A stretch of DNA of 64,000 bases from Hybos culiciformis. Taxonomy: Eukaryota > Arthropoda > Insecta > Diptera > Hybotidae. The notes under the pieces were generated by a model, which was given only the letters and a program-made list of their open reading frames with translations, was not told where the DNA came from and ran no database searches. Made by a program: the position numbers and the translations under genes. Below, one piece after another: positions 49,900 through 63,166 of this stretch. Location: contig OZ023273.1 of the NCBI GenBank assembly GCA_964007475.1, positions 57,059,834-57,123,833 of the forward strand, in the 5' to 3' direction. Numbering within the stretch: position 1 is the first letter of the stretch; every line of letters begins with the position of its first letter.

Positions 49900-50940
49900 T
49901 GAATTCGTTAAAGTAAAGCGTATGAATAATAGAAATAAGACTAGACTTGAGTAAAATATTTTAAGAAAATAAAGATTGTTGTAAAATTTCCACATTAAAA
50001 GAACTTAATCTAAATCTAGATAAAAGAACACAAGGAACCTTACTACATTTTTTATATTATCTGCTATAAAATTTAAAAATTAACACTTTGTTTTTTACAA
50101 ACATAAGTTTACTTTAAATTTTTTTTTAGAATCATTCTCACCCGTTAAGGAATAAAATTTTTTATACCAAGTGTATGTTAAAAATATTATGTATAATGAA
50201 TATAATACATATACATAAATGTTGTTGTATGTTAGCAAAATTTATGAACCATTTAGTTGTAGACATAAAATAAGGAAAAAAAAAACATTATAATTAATTT
50301 TTCAAATATTAAAACTTTATACTTTACTTAAACATTTAACTTAAAATTTCTATACAACATTAAATATTTAACATTATCGCTGATGAAAATTAAGATATTA
50401 AAATAAATAGAGTTAAAAAGAATCTTTTATTTTATTTTTTTTTTTGTTATATATATATCAATAAAGTTATTTTCAATAAATTAATTATTCCTTATTAGAA
50501 TAATAAATTAACAATAAAATAATGAAAAAATTTAAAGAATGACAATAATTTATAATTTTGGTTTTAAAAAACTTATAAATTAATTAAAAGTTATTTCAAC
50601 AAATAAAAGTACATTTTATAAAATAAAAGTTCTGTAGTAAGAAATAATAATTGTAATTAATTGTTTCTTTTCAACAGAAATTATAAATCGGATGAAATGT
50701 GAATTAAAAATTTTGATCAAATTCTAGAAAATATCTAATTTCTTTAATTAAAATATTAAAGTGCACCCGGCCAAAAGTAAAATTTTTTTTTGAGTGTGCT
50801 CTCAAAGTAATTGCTTTTTGGAAAACTTTGTTGTTCAAACATGATAAGTTGTTTTAAAATTTTTTTAAGAATTTTTAATATTATATTTATATATGACTTT
50901 ATTTTGCTAAATTTTAGATCTACCATAGATGTTTGATTCA
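49900..50940. other. AT-rich stretch without a supported gene
   Basis: The minus-strand frame at 50756-50941 shows no domain and abuts a hAT element. Confidence 0.5.
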
Positions 50941-51004
50941 ATCTGGATCAGGGATGTCATATTTAAAAAGTGATTCGGCGGGAAAAAATTATTAAGAACC
51001 TAAT

Positions 51005-51360
51005 AAGCGAGTCACACTACAACTAAAAATCCACTACTCATGACGGCTTTTTTAAATGCGTTCACACTTGCACTTTTTGGTTTTTTTCTTTTTTTTTCTG
51101 TTTTTGTAAAATCTTTATCCTTTTTTTTCGGGACTTTTTTTGTTTTTTTTTTTTTCGTTTTTGACAAAAAATTGCCACCAACTTCCTAAAAGTATGCAAT
51201 TGTTAGTTTATTTTTTCTCACAGAGCTCATTTGTTATTTGATTCCTCATTTCTAGTGGCTTTTTGAAAAGTCACTAGCTATTTGTCCTTTTTTTTGTATG
51301 GAAAAAGCCACAAACAAGCTTTTTTCAAAAAGCCATTAAAAAGCCGAAGTGTGACAGCCT
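51005..51360. mobile_element. inverted-repeat unit nested in the hAT element
   Basis: 'aagcgagtcacact' at about 51005 is matched by the complement of 'agtgtgacagcctt' ending at 51360, with one to two mismatches. Inside are 'gacggctttttt' and 'aaaaaagcc'-type sequences in inverted arrangement and long T tracts. The target duplication is unclear. Confidence 0.5.
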
Positions 51361-51401
51361 TATAATGTTAAATAAAATTTTCGTAACTCAAAATCTTCTT
51401 T

Positions 51402-51500
51402 AACTCTATAAACAATATAAACAAGTTTAAACCCTATACACATTATAAACAAGTTTAAACACTATAAACAATATAAAAAAGTTCAAACCCTATAAACAAA
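51402..51500. repeat. 28-bp minisatellite, about 3.5 units
   Basis: Units of the form 'aaaccctataaacaatata' plus 'aacaagttt' repeat with a 28-bp period. Confidence 0.8.
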
Positions 51501-51569
51501 AATGCGAATTCGGTTCAAGCGTACCAAAAGTTGATAGGGAACTCTTTTGTCTGCGTTTTGCCATTAATA

Positions 51570-52400
51570 TCTTGTTTACACTTAGCTAATTTAACATGTT
51601 CGAACGGAGTTAAACATCTTTGGAAAATCGACCGTTGAAACGATGTTTTTCATAAGTTAACATGTTTAGCTCTGTCAGATAAAGAAATTTTAAATAATAC
51701 CGGAGATAAGCTTGAAGTAACTGACGCGCCCAAAAAAAAAATTAAAATATATGAAGTTGTATCAAGATTAAGAACTCGCGCGTCATTAATCTTGACGGGC
51801 TGCCTACATTAGCGATTTAAAATCGCGCGTATTTATGAATGTATTGTATTTTTTCTGTTTCATTTATTAGTATTTGTGTTTGCTCAATATGCCACTGGGT
51901 TAGATTTACAGCATGCGATTTTTATACATTTTTCCAAATTGTACCATTTTACTTGATTTAAATGTCAAATTAATAAAAAAAAAAAAAAATTTGTGAGAAA
52001 TGTCAAAAAATACGCATGCTGAAAAATTATTCAAAATCAGCATGCGTATTTTGCTACGATTTTGGATTTTGTATAAAGATACACAAATACATTTAATAAC
52101 AAAATCGCATGCAGGAAAAATATGCTAATGTAGATACCTAGTGAGTATATCTCCACCTTTATAAAATTATCAAAGTCAAAAATGACATACCCAGTAAAAA
52201 TTAATGCACACTGAATATTGCCTAACAAAATATTATTCAAAAATTACTCATTCATCCCTGAAAATTAACATGTTTTTGTAGAAACATGTTAAAGAACGTG
52301 TTTCTATTTTCATTTTTTTACTATGAAAAAACAACATCAAAAACACCAATGGAACATGTTCGTCGTCCGAACATGTTAAATTAGCTAAGTGTAAACAAGC
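51570..52400. mobile_element. TA-flanked TIR element nested in the hAT element
   Basis: 'cttgtttacacttagctaat' near 51571 and its complement ending near 52399 are followed inward by 'ttaacatgttcg'. This gives inverted ends of more than 30 bp with one or two mismatches. TA lies on both sides (51568-51569, 52401-52402). 'aacatgtt' recurs several times near each end. Assigned as Tc1/mariner-type by flank and end length. Confidence 0.8.
51807..52130. mobile_element. innermost TIR element, TA flanks, with a strong hairpin
   Basis: 'cattagc' at 51807 and 'gctaatg' ending at 52130 lie between TA dinucleotides. Inward, 'aaaatcgcgcg' and 'cgcatgcgattttg'-type sequences mirror each other imperfectly. 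A perfect 16-bp stem aaaatacgcatgctga (52007-52022 with 52037-52052) lies in the interior. The minus-strand frame 52037-52240 crosses the element edge and is not a gene. Confidence 0.6.
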
Positions 52401-52533
52401 TATAAAATAAAAATAAAAATTAACGAATTAAGTGCTGGCGGGAATTTAGAAGCGTAAGCGGGAAGCGGGAATAATGTAGTCCAAGCGGGAGGTTCCCGCC
52501 GATGGCGGGAGGTATGACGCCCCTGATCTGGAT

Positions 52534-55143
52534 ATAAGTTATAATGAAATTGTAAATAACAAAAAAAACCCAAATTTAATAATTTCTTGTATTATAGGTT
52601 CAATAATTAATTAAAATCATTGGGAGCTTAATCGGGGCCCAATATATAATAAATATAAGGTTCGCAGACCGTTCAAGCCGGGTTCAAGAGTTCCAAAATA
52701 ATTTATATGTATTATAATGATTAAATCATAAAAATTATTATAATTTATTTTCAACAGTTTTGTACTCCATAAAAGTCAAACATCATTATAATGAAGCTTA
52801 TATGAAAGAAATATAATGAAGTTTATAATAAGCTTCTGAAAACTTTTTTAAAATATTTAATTGTGTTTGTACAGTTTTTTCCTTAAGTATTCAAGGGCCT
52901 TGGCACTTATTTATTTTCATTTTGTTTTATTTGAATTTATTGAAGACTGGAAACTGCGAAGATAATAATAGAACTCAGTTATCCGTAGTATATAATTAAG
53001 TATGTATGTATATATTTTGGTATATTAAAAATATTTTCAAACTTTATATTATTCAAAATTTTCTTTTCTTTAACAAGTAAAATTTTTTTATATACAATTT
53101 AAATATTTTAATTAAATATTATAAATACTTCTGTGAATTTGGTATTTTGAATATTTTAAAAATTTCAAGAAATTGAAACTGATTACAATTAATTTGCTAA
53201 AAGAATATCAAAAGATATAATAATGATTCTTTATATATTTAACAATATATATATAATATGATGAACATAAAATCTATATAAATTAGAAAATCTACAGAAA
53301 AATGTTTGTAAAATTTATATTATCTTGTATTATACACATAAACCTAAACTGTACGATATATATAAGTATATATTATTTATATATTAAAAAAATATCTCTT
53401 TGAACAAATTTTGAATTGCCTAATTTAATGTATATTAAAAAATCGTAAAATAATAAAAAGTGATGATCAATTAAAATAAAATTTATGGAATTTTTAAAAT
53501 TCATTTAAATATCCACCCACTAAAATTTTGTGTATACATTAAATGATATTATGTAAGTATGTATTTCTCAAAAGTATATTATATCCCTGAAACTTTTATG
53601 TATAATATCTGAAAATATTATAAAAATTTTCACATTATCTTTAAAGTATTCCACCCATAAAGATATTATGGTCACGGGTGATGAAATTCCAGATCATTAC
53701 GTTTTCTTTTTTTTCTTTTTTTTATTATTATTCATTTCATTGAAAACCATATTTATGGAAGTTAAATAAGAGTATAAGTTAACTTTTGGAACTGGCGTTG
53801 TTTTGAATTTTTTTATTTTTACTAATTTAAATATATCTATATTACATTATTTTTACATATTCGAACACGGGATGAATATACTTTAAATTTAAACGGTCAC
53901 CATCGAAATGCATGATAATGTGCTACTTACTATTTCAATAGAATATGATGAATACAAAACTCTGAGATACTTAAAAAAACTTCAAATTAATCCAATCTTT
54001 AATAACCAAAGAATATAATGACAGGAGAAACAATTGACGGAAAAATTTAAGCAAATTTTAGTTTGAAACTTTTTTTTTATATCAGGCTCCAACATTTCGA
54101 TTTCTTAGAATGAAAATGAATTTCGAAATGGCATGACTTCTGAATTATTAATCCCATTGAGTTATCATTGTCTTAGACCCTAGAGGCAAAATAAGCATTG
54201 ACAAAAACAATATTTGTTTTGATATTTCGTGCACAGCAATTAAAAACATTAGATGCATTTAGCAAATATTCTAGAGAAATAAATAGTTTTTCTTTTTAAA
54301 AAGATATTTTTCGTTGAGACCACTGTTACATACAAAGCTCAGTGTCTTAAAAGTATTTCTAAGCCCCTTTTGAAAATATTAAACAGAATAAGAAAATTAT
54401 GTAATATTATTTCTTGTTCTAATCGACAGACCCCCTGAATTTTATTTCAAAATATTTTTGTATCTTCTTTTATTGTTTTAAATGAAAGCTAAGAAATGTT
54501 TTAATAAAATTTTATAAGAGTAAAGAATAAAATAAAATGGATTATCTTCTTCTATTTTTTTTCTATAGGAAAAAAAAAACCACACGATTTCAAAGGAAAA
54601 TCAAAATTAAGGATGGAGCTATAAGTTACATTTAGTGTGATGAAAAAAAAAAAAGAAGACACAATTTAGTTTTTAAAGTAATGTAAAAAAGTTATTATAC
54701 AAAAATAGTTATAAAACTTAAATTATTGTTAAAAGTTTTATAAAAAAAAAAAAAAAATTATAAAATGAGAAAGTCAAAGAAAAAAAATTGATCTGATTTA
54801 GAAGATGGAACTCGTCCAAAAACTATTTTTATTAGAATAAATATATAAAAAACATATATAAATTTCAAGAATGAATTTTTTTTTAAATTAGTTAAGAGTT
54901 AAAAAAAAATTTTGTGACAGTTTTGTTTTTCTTTGTGAAAAACAAAAATAACGATACACAGTCGTCGGTATAAGTTTTTCAAGGATTTTTCTTGCAGATC
55001 CACTTATTTTTCTAAAATTAGTTTTGTTCTATTCAACTTAAATTAAAAGAAATTACCTGTGGTAATTTCATTACACAGATTGTTTAAGGCCATCAGAGAT
55101 ATATTTTTAATAATTTTGGAAGAGTCTCAGATAATATTATATA
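52534..55143. other. AT-rich stretch without a supported gene
   Basis: Only AT-rich sequence with poly-A and poly-T runs. A slightly richer piece at 52620-52700 ('accgttcaagccgggttcaa') is unassigned. Confidence 0.5.
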
Positions 55144-56062
55144 GGGAAGAGGCTTGCAGGTTGCCACCCCTTAGCTTTTTTATCATAACTCGTCAAAAAA
55201 TTAACGTATACATATAGTATATACGTTGGAAAGAGGAAGTAAAAAGCTACAATCCTGGGTTAGAATTTATTTGAAATCTCAAAAAATAAAAATTATATAG
55301 CAGTTTTTCAAAAGTATCTAAAATTGAACTCTTCAAAATTGGGCTTGCAGGTTGCCACCCTTTGGAAAATTGCTGAAAATGTTGAAAAACTGAAACTGAA
55401 AAATGTCTCATTTGGAAATGTATTCAAATTTATTGAATTTCACTTGCACACAGTGGCTGTAAACATAAAGAAATGACTGAAAATTGACATAAAAAATAAA
55501 ATTGCAATATCGTATGGAATCATTCTAAATCTTCACCGGAATTAGGATTCGGGCAAGTTTAAACACTAAAACACATTTCGCGTGAACGGCTCGTTTGCAT
55601 TCGTGGCACATAATAGAGTTGTTACTACTTCCGACATTTTATTCAAACAAATCATACAGTCATCAGCGCTTTCATCAAGGTGGCAACCTGCATTCTAACG
55701 CAATTTTGTATAATCTATTTAAAAAAATTGCCAATTCATAATATATTTTTAATTCTTTTTGGAGTATGTTAATTAATTGAAAAAGCAACATAACCCAAAT
55801 ATTTATCTTGAATTGCTGATAAAAAAGTTCGCTTACGAGCACAGGACAAAAACACAATTTTTAATTTTTAAAATTTTTGAAAATAATAATTCACACTTTC
55901 CTCAGTAAACACTGTGTTATTGCATCTGTCCGCTCCAGAAGTAGATTTAAAGTGAGAACTGACGTCGATGTCACTTGGAGTTTAGGTTGTGAGACTGCTA
56001 GAATGTTAAAATACATCAGTGGTGGCAACCTGCAAGCAGTGGCAACCTGCAAGCCTCTCCCC
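55144..56062 (-). mobile_element. TA-flanked zinc-finger element, copy 2 (inverted relative to copy 1)
   Basis: The ends 'gggaagaggc' and 'gcctctcccc' lie between TA dinucleotides (55142-55143, 56063-56064). It aligns end to end with 42401-43354 in reverse orientation. It lacks a 25-bp tandem 'ggaggttgccacc' unit that copy 1 has. On the minus strand the finger remnant reads DDCMICLNKM and, in another frame, IMCHECKRAVHAKC, so this copy keeps all four Cys of the first two pairs. A stop follows the acidic tail 'SGEDLE'. Frames at 55675-55857 and 55877-56083 are element sequence and not genes. Confidence 0.75.
55505..55690 (-). pseudogene. decayed C-terminal zinc finger inside the TA-flanked element, copy 2
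   Basis: This is the minus-strand counterpart of the copy 1 remnant. Spacing between the first Cys and the HEC Cys codons is 59 nt in both copies, not a multiple of three, so the two halves are out of frame in the same way in both. The C-x2-C, C-x2-C and H-x2-C layout is preserved at residue level. Confidence 0.5.
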
Positions 56063-57758
56063 TATGTATTGCAAGAAAATTAGAGCATTATTATGATTTT
56101 ATATACATTTTTTGTTTTTTGCTTCTTATTTTATAAAAAAAAAAACTTTAATTATAGTAGAAAATTAAAATAAGCGCATTCATATTTATCTCATTATTAA
56201 AAAAATAAATATTGCACCATAATTGCTAAATTACCAATTGTAACAATGTAGTTTATTTGATAGGGTGCGTACAATATTGGATTGATTTTTATATTATTTT
56301 CGTTCATATTAAACTTAATTTACATACTGTCTAATACAATACCTAATACGTCTCTGTCTATGCTTTTTTATAAAGAAATTATAAATTTATTCAAGTAATG
56401 TTTTCATTAATCAATTTGAGAAAAGAAATAATATATACATTCTTATATACTTTTGAGTAATTTAAATTATATTTTGATCTAAAAATTTTGTGCTGCTATG
56501 TAAATTTGTATAAAATTTTGTGTAAATTTATCCATTATTGAACCGATTCTTTAAAAATAAAAAAAAAAAATAAAAATTTTACAAATTTTCTATCTTCGAC
56601 TAATATAATATTCTTTGGGTTGATTAATTTAAAATAAAATTTTCTATGCGCGTAGCACTCCAATATTTAAATGTGATTTCCCAAATTTGTCGAGTTAACA
56701 AAAAAAAAATAAACTTTGGAAACATAAAACTTTGAAATATTGAAAATCAACATTTTTTTTTTTATTTTTATTGCTCAAATATTGTTTCAGCACGAATAAA
56801 TTTCTTGATTGAAAAAAATTAAACATTTCTTGTCTTTTGGAATTACTTTTTTTTTTTAAATTTATATTGAATATAATTTTTTTCATCTTCTACTTATTTT
56901 TTTAAATCTTCAACTTAAAATTTTGCTTGCTAGCCAAATAAGTGTATAAAAAAATAGGAAATCTGTTTTTGTAGTAATTATTACTTCCTTGTTTCATTTC
57001 TACTATAATGCAAAAATTTTTAAATTATTTCCCAATTCTTACGTGCCGTGTCGTAGAAAGAAAATATGAAAAAAAAAAAAATAAAATAAAATAATAATTG
57101 CCCATTGCTTATTTCATTGCATAATTCAGATGCAGAAAGATTTTGTTTTATTAAATGTTATTTTTCTAATAGTTTGATGTTATTATAATGTAAACGCCAT
57201 GCAACCCACCTTCTATGAATATAATGTTAAATATAAAGGTTCTTTTCTTAATATAGTTTCTAATTAGAATCAGAGGCTACTACATTGGCATCATATGACC
57301 ATATTATTGTTTTAAAATTATTGGACAATCAATTTTATGTTGCTTGAGTGTTTTTAAATTATCTATATTTTTTATTGTGCTGCAAAATTATAACGTCGTA
57401 AAATAAAATTTATGAAATTTATTTCTATAATTTCAACATAAACCTGATAATAAATTAAATATTTTTTTGTAATCCCCATTAAATCGTTTGATATGATCCT
57501 TAGAACAAATTCTAACACATAATATTTAATATAAAAAAAAAAAAAAAATTAAATAAAATGTTGCAAAAACACAAATGTTTTATATTATTTATTTAATTTA
57601 TACCAACCAAGTTTTTTTTTTTTCTGTAAATTTTTTTGTAATTTAAAAATAAATTTATATCCGGTGCGCGTAGCAAAATAAACAGACAGAATATATATTT
57701 CTTTAGGAAAATAAAAAATTATATTTTATTTTAATAATAATATAAGGAAGTTTCAAAG
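56063..57758. other. AT-rich stretch without a supported gene
   Basis: The 63-codon minus frame at 56695-56886 is Lys/Phe/Asn-dominated and unsupported. 'gcgcgtagca' occurs at both about 56648 and 57666, with no structure seen between them. Confidence 0.5.
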
Positions 57759-57772
57759 GTTGGACACCCCTG
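57759..57772 (-). mobile_element. solitary hAT-like terminus
   Basis: Read on the minus strand it is 'caggggtgtccaac', very close to the ends of 9041-9681 (cagtggtgtccaac). No partner end was found within about 2 kb, so it may be a truncated copy. Confidence 0.4.
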
Positions 57773-60700
57773 TTTTGGCATTCTTGGGGGCTATTCTTAT
57801 ATAAATTTAATTTTTTTTCCCTGGGCTTCTTTTTTTTTTTTTTACTATGTACAAGTACATGTATAATGTATACACTTTTATGCTGTGTGAAAGAAAAATA
57901 TAATGTTATGTAATAATAATGTGGGTGCGAAATGAAAACAAAATAAAATATATATATTTATATATATATATATGTTTTTTAAGTGTAATTACAATTAGTA
58001 ATCTGTGATAAGAAAAAAGATTCGTTTGGAACATTGCGAATATATTATCAGTTATGAAATAATTACCATTCATGTACTTATGCATGCGTACATATATACA
58101 TATTTGTTTAATTAATTTACCTAAATATAATTTTCGTTATTAAAGTATTTTATTTATAGTTCATATCATTGTAATATAACTATTTACATTGTAATGTTTA
58201 TGTTATCATTTATGTATATTCATATAATTATCTTATTTTTAAATATCATGTAACTATGATAATTTAGAAAAATGCATGATAACATAAAATGATGTAATAT
58301 TAAATGATTTTTTATTTGAACAAATATATATATATGTACACTTATCCTGAGAATAATTATAATTTTAAATATTTGAAAATAAAAATCACTAAATACTGCA
58401 GACAGACAGTATATTAAATTTCCATTTTAAAATGCAATTAATATTTTAAAACATAAAATATCAAAAAAAAAAAACAAAAATTATGTTAAAATTTTTTACA
58501 AAAATAATAAAATTTCAGAACATATTCTGTCTTCTACTATATTTATACTTGTTTCATTATTCAAGAGTTGGTATACTCGTGTAGTCCGTACAAAATATAA
58601 TCAAAATTTATCATACACTCATGTATGTATACGATATTTTATCAATATGAGAATAAATTTTATATAGTATTATTTTGAAAGGGGTGGAAATTTTAATATT
58701 ATTTCAATTTATTATTTTAACATAATGTGTTTGAAATGCATATGTATATATTTTTGGAAACTGTTAAGTTTTATTATTTTAGACAAGACAGAATATTATG
58801 TAATATGTATAATGATTTCTTCGATTGTGCGAATTAAATTGTGGCATATAATATCTCTGTAGTAGGGTAAGAATCTGTTGTTCAACTAATTTTCAATCTA
58901 TATTTTGAAATGTCATATTACAAGGTCCAGTTCTGATTCCTTTCCATAAGAACAAATTTTTATATTGCTTTCTATTTGATGGTAACTACTAAGTAACTAA
59001 AAGGCCTTTTTTTGTACTTATTTGTTAGGGAAACTAGTTATATGTTAAATAACTTTGGAGAAAGTTTATGACTGAAGACTCTTTTTCCCTACAGTGATAG
59101 TTTCCATTTTGTATGCAATTAAAATTTGTGATTTGTAGATAGAAAAAAAAAATGAAAAATTCATTGTTTTATATAATTTTATCTTAATTCTTGTGGTTGT
59201 CAACGAAATAATATTCAGCGAACACAATAATGTTATGTTTTTACTGAAAAGAAATTAAGATTTATATACGTATACTAATTGTATTTTTATTCATTATGAT
59301 AATCATGAATGTATATTTGTATATATTCTGTGAGGAATAAAGAAATTAATCTTTAGATAAATTGTGGATAAATTGAATTAAGTATAGTAAAAATTAATGT
59401 TTTTTTCTTCCAGACTTTTATGTATTTTTGTTACTTGAATTATTTGCAGTAATATCCACAGTGTTATTTTAGAAATTATTCCTTTGTATGAGACAAACAA
59501 GGTCTATTCAGTAAGAGTTATGGTATCTATACATTAGTAATCGAAACGATTAAATGCAAAACTATAATAGTTCTTCCAAAAAGTGGGAATTTGTTCAAGA
59601 GTAAATCAAAACTTAAACTATTTCTGACTCTTGGAATGAGTATCTGAACTGGTTCAAGTAACCAATTTCTTACCTTACACAGGGTTAATTCAGATAACAA
59701 ATTAATGTGTTTTTATTTATATTCTAATAGGTTATTTATGAAAATAAAAAGAAAACGTTGTTATACAAAAATGACTGCTAAATTGATACAGTGTAGTAAA
59801 AATAACATCAAGCATATATAGAAAATTATATATTTATATGCTTATATATAACGATATACATTAAAGTAAATAAAGTACCTATATAGAACAAAATAAAAAA
59901 AAAAAGAATATAACAAAATAACAAAATAAATATTTTTAGAAAAAATAAAAATAAAATAAATTTAAAAAAAAAAAGAAATAAACAATTTTAAACTTTATTA
60001 TTGAATAAAAAAGTTTTTAAAAAGACAATAACAACAACAACAACTGTCGTTGATAAAAGAAAACACAATCGCTCTAAAAAGTCTTTGAAAAAAGTATCTC
60101 TAGATTATAATTTTTTTTTTAAATAAAATTATACAGAAAATTTAACAGAAAAATACAGAAACTTTTTATTCGTATAATTGACAATTTAGCGTCGTAATCA
60201 CTACAGACATCACTAGGTATTCTTTATATAAATTTCTGGAGGAATGAGGAATATATAATATATATTAAGTATATTATACATTTTAAATTATTCAATTCAT
60301 TTACAAAATTATTTTTAACTTTCATAGAAATTTAAATATTTTTTGCATTACTGATTTTTTTTTTTTTTTGGCGTCCAATTCAAAGTTTCTACAAAAAAAA
60401 ACAAACTTCTAATAACTACTTAACAATCAATGTTGACATCCGCTAATGATGTTCTAAAAATCTAAAAATACTTTCTTAAAAGTATATGTAAAATAGCAAT
60501 CATTTCATTTTACAAATACTAATAAAAATAAACTTTTTTTCATTATATTTTCGGAAATTATTTTTTGATGAACAATATTAATTTGGTGTGGTTAGATAGT
60601 GGAGAATCATTTCTAAAAAAAAGTATATTAAACTAAAATTATATTATCTAGACAGAATTAAATTGAATAAATTTTGTGATTGATATGTTAATAACAATTT

Positions 60701-63166
60701 GAAAATCAACATTATTATCTATGTTGAGTTTCATTAAGATGTGGACTGGGAAGTTTGAAAACTTTTTCAATCATTGGAAAGTACAGCTTTTTATCCTGCT
60801 TGTCCCGTAGTCAGTCGGTCTTTTACATTTGATTTCAAATATTTTTTCCTTCAGAAAAGTTTTGTGCTATAAAACCGGATGATAATCCAGTTTTTAAGTG
60901 CACTAAATTTATTATAAATATATTGTTAACATCCATTTGTATATGTTATATATATGAAAATTTATACCTATAAACATATTCATCTAAATATAAAATAAAG
61001 AAAACTAAATTCGTTCGTACACATTATAAAATTCCTATAAAATTAAAAATTCAAAATTTTTATCGCATTCCATCAAAATAATAAACTCAATTTTATGAAA
61101 TTTGAATATTCAGTTTGCTCCATCAAAGTGTTGTTTCAAAGTATAATGGTGTTCTTGATATTATACACTACTATACAACACTATATATAAATTTGAAACA
61201 AAATATTTCGTTTTGAAATCAAAGTCTTTATCAAGTTTTCATATTTTCATCAATCGGTTAAATTTCTGTTTTAAACACTCAAAACTTTTTCCTTTTTAAA
61301 AACCTTGAAAACATTATATGAAAACAAAAGTTTATGTTATTTCATGTCCACATTATGCTAATATCATGTATATAATAAAATTTCGTCAAATTATATATTT
61401 ATGTTTTTGAGAAGCCCTAGACAGTTCAAGAAATCACTTAATTTATAATAAAAATGTACAATATAATACTTAGCTTTTTTAAAGTGAATAGAAAATTTTC
61501 TTGTTACATTTTAAAATAATAATAAAGAAAAAAAAAAAATCCCCATTAATTATTTATATAATAATTGAAAATATTAAAATATTTTTTTTTATTTTTTTTT
61601 ATTTTTTCTCAATATAATGCTAATATTTTTGTATCTTAAAGTAAAAGAAAATCTTTTTCTCTTGGAAAATTCTTATAATTTTCTAAGGAAAAAAAAAATT
61701 ATTTTATATATATAAAAAATAAAATAAAAATAAAAAAGGAAAAAAAAAAAAAAAACAAAAGCACCAAATTTTCATGTTTTTTTTTTTTTTTTTTTTATAG
61801 AAGAACCAAGAATATAAATACTATATACCCTTGATTTCTGGGATTTTATTGCTATACTTTTTTCCATTGAATTTTTCATTATAAATCAGAAAGCCATGAA
61901 GGATTTCCGTTTCTTATCAACAACTTAGTAATATCGTACATTATTATATGTATGATGTTGTATATCTATGTGTATATATATATATATTGTTTACATTAAC
62001 ATCATCAAAATTAAGGATTATTGCTGGATTGTGCGATGAAGTACTTGAGGTTTTTTTTTTCTCTGCTTTTCCTTTTTTTTATAATAATAATTTTTTGTTG
62101 ATGAAAAAAAAGGATATTTTCTTCATTTCAATACATTTTTTTTTTTTTTTTTTCTAAGAAGAGAGTACCTTTATTTTTTTTTTTCGCCAAAATACAACCC
62201 GACCGACTTTTTTGTTCCACAAAATAAAAAAAAAAAACAAATATAGCACTTTATTTTCAATTTTTTTTTTTTCGTGTATTTTATTTACTGTAAATTTTTT
62301 TTTTTTTTTTTTTGGTATTTTTCCTTATTTTTTTATGTTGAAAACTGAATAGCTTTTTATGTTCATTTTTATTGATTATCTTTTGTAACATAAAAAAAAA
62401 AACAAACTAAAATTCCCTTTGGGCTTTTCTTTATTGATGAAACAAACACAAATTATTTATATATAAAAAAAAAAAAAAAACTTTTTTTTTTTTTTTTTTT
62501 ATTAAAAATACGACATTGAAAAAAAAAACCTATTTCAAAATATGGCAGCTATATATTTATTGCATTCATTGAGAGAAAAAAAAAAAAAAACAAAAAAAAA
62601 AAGAAAATTTTTACAATTTCATATTTTTTTTTTTGTTTTGGAAATATCTAACTTGGTAAAAATTCTAAAAAAAAAATTTCAATTTACAATTTTTGCAGAA
62701 GAGAACATATATTTGATATTAATTTAATATTTGAAAGCTTTCAGCACATATGTAGGTATGTAGTAAGTAAGATGATAACTAGCAAACTAGCAAAAATGAA
62801 TATTGAATTCTATGCGGTTAAGAGTATTTGCTCAAAATCTATAAAATTGTCAATGCCAAAAAATGAAATGAACTAATGCACATTATCTAGACTAGATCAT
62901 GAATTGGAGTTATAAGCCTAAACATGTTTTGCTTCTAAAATATGTCTCTTTCATGCTTTTAAAGTAGTTTTCCCATAAAACAAAAAACTTTCGTTGATGA
63001 TTTCTTCGCCTTCTATATTAAATAACCCAATTGAATTTAATTAATTATATTAAGCTCTTTATTGTTTTAATATAAATTTCTCTCATTTTTGAGAATTTAA
63101 GAAATTGTCGAAGCGCAAATTAAATTAATTAATGACAATTTTCGCGGCTATATTAACTGGCAAACA
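57773..63166. other. AT-rich stretch with simple repeats, no supported gene
   Basis: Contains TA-rich tracts near 57950-57975, 58325 and 61970-61990, an (AAC)n tract at about 60028-60044, and a very low-complexity A/T zone at 61530-62640. The frames at 61948-62157 and 62542-62727 fall in or next to that zone and have no recognisable domain. Confidence 0.5.
61530..62640. repeat. low-complexity poly-A/poly-T zone
   Basis: Many runs of 8-20 A or T alternate over about 1.1 kb. Confidence 0.8.

Larger units (their letters stand above)
50941..52533. mobile_element. hAT-type composite element (50949-52525) with perfect 8-bp target duplication
   Basis: The ends 'cagggatgtcata' (50949) and 'tatgacgcccctg' (ending 52525) match with two mismatches, and atctggat flanks both sides (50941-50948, 52526-52533). 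GC-rich subterminal 'ggcggga'/'gcggga' repeats lie near the right end (52438-52510) and one lies near the left ('ttcggcggga', about 50975). Only the outermost parts look like the original element. The interior holds an inverted-repeat unit (51005-51360), a 28-bp minisatellite (51402-51500) and a TA-flanked element (51570-52400) that itself contains another (51807-52130). No transposase is seen. Confidence 0.9.
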
